Assembly (NCBI GenBank): GCA_052035645.1 | Contig: JBPOHK010000025.1 | Coordinates: 17,206 to 81,205 of the forward strand | Source: RPQJ01 sp052035645 | GTDB taxonomy: Bacteria; Pseudomonadota; Gammaproteobacteria; Steroidobacterales; Steroidobacteraceae | Direction of reading: 5' to 3' | DNA length: 64,000 nucleotides | In this document: in pieces, positions 63,001-64,000 of the stretch | Layout of the letters: every line of letters starts with the position of its first letter | How positions within the stretch are numbered: position 1 is the stretch's first letter | Notes under the pieces: generated by a model | What the model saw: the letters and a program-made list of their open reading frames with translations, nothing else | Databases searched by the model: none | Told to the model about the DNA's origin: nothing | Translations under genes and position numbers: made by a program

Positions 63001-63006
63001 TTTAAA

Positions 63007-63026
63007 GCGTCAAGCATTGTTGACGC
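63007..63026. promoter_or_regulatory. Inverted repeat upstream of the puc -35 box
   Basis: GCGTCAA-N6-TTGACGC is a perfect 7-bp dyad just upstream of the puc -35. It can be read as CGTC-N10-GACG, one base from each end of the TGTC-N10-GACA form bound by PpsR/CrtJ repressors of photosynthesis genes. The rest of the intergenic stretch to 63149 shows nothing else. Confidence 0.5.
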
Positions 63027-63149
63027 CCGGGCGACAGGAAACCCGCGGGTCGCCGCGCGCCCCTGGAACGAGGCTCGAGATCGGCGCGGACCCCGGAGAC
63101 GACTGCGCCGCTCGGAGAGCGGCGCAGTGTCAGTTGCGAATGATGCGCG

Positions 63150-63698
63150 TCAGCCTTTGAAGAAGGCGCTGAGCGCCGGACCCGGCTTGGCCAGCATCGG
63201 CAGGCCGAGCTTCTCGGTGGTCGGCCGGTCGTCGGCCGCGATCTCGGGCAGACCGAGCTTCGAGCACAGCGTGCTGCCGTGGCGCGTCACGCAGGGCATG
63301 CCGCCGAACGGCCGCCACTTCGAGAGCACGGGGATGTGGAACGCGGAGGAGACCGGCGCGCCCTCGTCCCAGCTCGAGGTCATGGGCTCGGAGAAGGCGT
63401 CCTTCTTCGAGACCGGGCCCGCGCAGTTCATGAAGTACTGAGCGGCCTCGCCGTGCGCGAACGGCGCGCGGACCACGACGGCCGTCAGGCCCTCGCCGAC
63501 TTGCGACGCGTAGTACTTCGCCTGGGTGCGCTCGATGTAGGCGGCCATCAGTGCCGACAACACCCCTTCGCCCGACGCGGCCGTGCCCGGGCCGATCACG
63601 CTGATCATGTCATCGCCGAAGCCCCAGTCCTTCAGCGCCGCAACGGCGGACGCTGCGGCCTCGGCAGTCGAGTACATCCGGACGATCGGGTGAAGCAC
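63150..63698 (-). CDS. Unrecognised protein upstream of the puc operon
   Basis: The 182-residue protein starts with GTG (gggag upstream). The N-terminal about 70 residues (VRMYSTAEAAASAVAALKDWGFGDDMISVIGP) look like the small alpha/beta domain of GsiB/YflT-type stress proteins, followed by a Gly/Ala-rich helix. The C-terminal half is Pro-rich and has short repeats: HIPVLSK, KLGLPEI and KLGLPML, ending FFKG. No membrane helix is strong. It is on the same strand as puc but separated by the puc promoter, so it has its own transcript. A role with the antenna is suggested only by position. Confidence 0.7.
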   Translation of the reverse strand: MLHPIVRMYSTAEAAASAVAALKDWGFGDDMISVIGPGTAASGEGVLSALMAAYIERTQAKYYASQVGEGLTAVVVRAPFAHGEAAQYFMNCAGPVSKKDAFSEPMTSSWDEGAPVSSAFHIPVLSKWRPFGGMPCVTRHGSTLCSKLGLPEIAADDRPTTEKLGLPMLAKPGPALSAFFKG

Positions 63699-63741
63699 GG
63701 TAACTCCCTTGTCGCGCAGCGACGACGCAAATGCGAGAAAC

Positions 63742-63759
63742 TGTCAATCGGGCCGTACA
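63742..63759. promoter_or_regulatory. TGT-N12-ACA motif upstream of the 182-residue gene
   Basis: TGT (63742-63744) and ACA (63757-63759) lie 12 nt apart, the minimal PpsR/CrtJ pattern, 43 nt before the gene start. A second TGTCAA is at 63768, which read on the minus strand is a TTGACA -35. The motif is short and could be chance. Confidence 0.35.
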
Positions 63760-63928
63760 CCCATCAGTGTCAACCTAGATTACCGATTCGGTCGTCACTT
63801 GGGAAGGCGGGATTGGCTTCGGTTAATACGTTACGCCGGTTTCGAGCGTTGAATAACCACCCCCGCCTGAGTAGACTGCGCGGCTCGCACGGCGGGCCTC
63901 CCGGCCCCGCCTTCGGTGCGGCCGGATT

Positions 63929-64000
63929 CGGGAGGTAGCTCAGCCTGGTAGCGCACTACGGTCGGGACGTAGGTGTCGGAGGTTCAAATCCTCTCATCCC
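63929..64000 (+). tRNA. tRNA-Pro(CGG), 3' end cut by the window
   Basis: The anticodon arm CTACG-GTCGGGA-CGTAG gives anticodon CGG. The T-arm is GGAGG-TTCAAAT-CCTCT and GCCTGGTAGCGCAC is typical of bacterial tRNA-Pro. The last acceptor base and any CCA lie beyond 64000. Two imperfect pairs are visible: position 6 of the acceptor stem (G against A) and the third D-stem pair (T against C). It is called functional with some doubt. Confidence 0.88.

Overview
The window is about 69% GC and densely packed. It looks like a chromosomal segment of a high-GC, probably gammaproteobacterial, purple bacterium. Three observations support this. The housekeeping neighbourhoods are of gammaproteobacterial type: minor pilins-ispH-lspA-ileS-ribF-murJ next to rpsT, rplU-rpmA-obgE next to ispB, rnf genes followed by nth, and an 887-residue homodimeric-type AceE. 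RNase T and a CGFS monothiol glutaredoxin are present. A pucB-pucA-pucC cluster encodes a purple-bacterial LH2-type antenna. The lineage is an inference; the antenna genes are read directly.

Layout. 1-2.9 kb: the end of a Ser/Thr kinase and two PilT-family ATPases. 3-9.5 kb: metG, then a compact rnfA-B-D-G-E cluster without rnfC, then nth and a DUF1841 gene. 9.5-21.9 kb: a lower-GC accessory region bounded by two copies of a 16-bp palindrome. It carries a CadR-like MerR regulator, two CDF exporters, a Czc-type RND efflux operon with a P-II-like gene, a decayed czcA remnant, a transporter with a histidine-rich tail, a tRNA 3'-end fragment and a methyltransferase. 22-28.8 kb: a pyruvate dehydrogenase operon (aceE-aceF-lpdA) ending in a sulfotransferase gene. 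28.9-34.4 kb: M17 aminopeptidase, pyrC, rnt, grxD, a DUF1289 gene, a PuuD-like membrane protein and nadC. 34.5-46.2 kb: a secreted protein, a PAS-GGDEF-EAL protein, envelope glycosyltransferases, a third CDF exporter and a lipid cluster (DUF374 acyltransferase, acyl-AMP ligase fused to a carrier domain, two LpxL-like acyltransferases). 46.3-50 kb: tRNA-Thr, a Fur-family regulator and the minor pilin operon fimT-pilV-W-X-E. 50-60.3 kb: ispH, lspA, ileS, ribF, murJ, rpsT, obgE, rpmA, rplU, ispB. 60.3-64 kb: the LH2 operon pucB-pucA-hairpin-pucC-def, an unrecognised gene upstream of it, and a truncated tRNA-Pro.

How it fits together. The LH2 operon has a textbook sigma-70 promoter, a roughly 300-nt leader, a strong hairpin between the abundant antenna genes and the assembly factor pucC, and dyads resembling PpsR/CrtJ sites. 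The Rnf-like cluster keeps the iron-sulfur motifs of RnfB and the FMN-threonine motifs of RnfD and RnfG. It has no RnfC and has lost most cysteines expected to hold the membrane [2Fe-2S] cluster of RnfA/RnfE. That makes it the best candidate here for a re-purposed electron-transfer complex. The metal island forms a coherent Cd/Zn/Co-type efflux set with signs of repeated acquisition and decay.
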